DNA of 36,001 nt, taken from the NCBI GenBank assembly GCA_020161475.1, contig JAIUNQ010000013.1, positions 1-36,001 on the forward strand, given 5' to 3'. The position numbers and the translations under genes were made by a program. Each line of letters starts with the position of its first letter. Positions within the stretch are counted from its first letter, which is position 1. This stretch comes from Pseudomonadota bacterium. Lineage in GTDB: Bacteria; Pseudomonadota; Alphaproteobacteria; Rhizobiales; Beijerinckiaceae. Below, piece by piece: positions 35,565 to 36,001 of the stretch. The notes under the pieces are model-generated. The model saw nothing but the letters and a program-made list of their open reading frames with translations. It was not told the origin of the DNA and did no database searches.

Positions 35565-36001
35565 TCACCCCCCAAGGATCGATGGCGGAAGAGAATGGGA
35601 GTCGAACCCACCAGGGACCGGCTCACGGCCCCAACCGGATTTGAAGTCCGGCCGCCCCACCGGGGACGATTCTCTTCCAGAATTGATGTTATTGGCTGCT
35701 TCGCCTTCCGGCGCAACCGGTTCAAAGAGCATGCGGCGATGCGGGTTCATGCGGCGCAGGTCCGCGCGCCGGATGGTGACGCCGTGACGATCGAAAAACT
35801 CGAGAATCTGGATGGCGACCTTGCGCCCCACGGCTGAGCCGCTGGCGGCCTCCAAGGCATCGCGGAAGGCACCTGCATTGAAGGGGCCGCCCGCAGCTTC
35901 CAATTCTCCCGCAAGGCGCACCGCCTCTCGCGTGGCATGGCGCAGCAGGAAGTGATCCAGCGCGAATTCATCGGCCTGCCCGGCGCGGGCGCAATGGCGC
36001 A
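35565..36001 (-). CDS. selB: SelB, selenocysteine-specific elongation factor (C-terminal part, 5' end outside window)
   Basis: The frame is open from the window edge down to the TGA at 35565-35567. It reads the last winged-helix domain of SelB: DEFALDHFLLRHATREAVRL, then GRKVAIQILEFFDRHGVTIR and RMNPHRRMLFEPV, the usual SelB C-terminus. After that no stop occurs. The frame runs another 50 or so codons through the whole tRNA-Sec gene and ends 16 bases beyond it. SelB binds Sec-tRNA and SECIS RNA hairpins and delivers selenocysteine at UGA. The C-terminal winged helices bind the hairpin. The last 30 residues are encoded by tRNA sequence and are probably functionally neutral or are never made. 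Confidence 0.9.
   Translation of the reverse strand, partial: RHCARAGQADEFALDHFLLRHATREAVRLAGELEAAGGPFNAGAFRDALEAASGSAVGRKVAIQILEFFDRHGVTIRRADLRRMNPHRRMLFEPVAPEGEAANNINSGRESSPVGRPDFKSGWGREPVPGGFDSHSLPPSILGG
35583..35678 (-). tRNA. selC: tRNA-Sec (anticodon TCA)
   Basis: A 96-base gene including an encoded GCCA end. The 8-base acceptor stem is GGAAGAGA paired with TCTCTTCC. The anticodon stem is CCGGA/TCCGG around loop CTTCAAA, giving anticodon TCA, which reads UGA. The T arm has the TTCGACT loop on a GGG/CCC stem, and the long variable arm (GTTGGGGCCGTGAGCCGGTCCC) is typical of tRNA-Sec. The long acceptor stem and UCA anticodon separate it from tRNA-Ser. It lies inside the selB reading frame on the same strand, so it is probably cut out of the selB transcript or has its own internal promoter. 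Confidence 0.95.

Overview
The window is high-GC, densely coded DNA whose protein families and codon use fit an alphaproteobacterium, probably of the Hyphomicrobiales; the genus cannot be read from the sequence alone. Almost all of it is accessory catabolism of aromatic or other organic acids through CoA thioesters. It ends in an unrelated sulfur/lipoate operon next to selenocysteine genes.

Region 1 (1-11342, all minus strand). Two transcription units are visible. The first is a 3-oxoadipyl-CoA-type thiolase followed by paaA, paaB, paaC and paaD, the last cut by the window edge. These encode the phenylacetyl-CoA epoxidase core and its Fe-S maturation factor. The second unit is a complete branched-chain-amino-acid-type ABC importer (binding protein, two permeases, two ATPases) ending in a FadB/FadJ-like hydratase/dehydrogenase. 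Together they suggest uptake of an acid, CoA-dependent ring epoxidation and beta-oxidation-like degradation.

Region 2 (11343-19839). A plus-strand operon encodes a Rieske oxygenase alpha and beta subunit, a PaaG-like crotonase and a short-chain dehydrogenase. Next come an HSL-type esterase, a ferredoxin reductase, a TetR regulator, a PaaK-like CoA ligase and a Crp/Fnr regulator. Related operator-like palindromes (GAAC-N4-RTTC and variants) sit in front of the main units of regions 1 and 2 and suggest one TetR regulon.

Region 3 (19908-29795). A long-chain-type CoA ligase and a second complete ABC importer lie downstream of a GntR/FadR regulator. A nitronate monooxygenase-like flavoprotein and an SCP2-type thiolase follow. 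Three copies of the palindrome TTGTCSGACAA lie in front of the gntR gene, the monooxygenase and the thiolase. They are the best supported regulatory finding in the window.

Region 4 (29907-36001). A TetR gene converges on a tight minus-strand operon. In transcription order this holds selB (3' end), selC (tRNA-Sec), two small proteins I do not recognise, two radical SAM proteins resembling LipS2 and LipS1, a lipoate-protein ligase resembling sLpl(AB), a DsrE-family protein and a GcvH-like lipoyl carrier resembling LbpA. This matches the alternative lipoate assembly set known from sulfur-oxidising sHdr organisms, but no sHdr gene is in the window. The selB reading frame runs straight through the tRNA-Sec gene.
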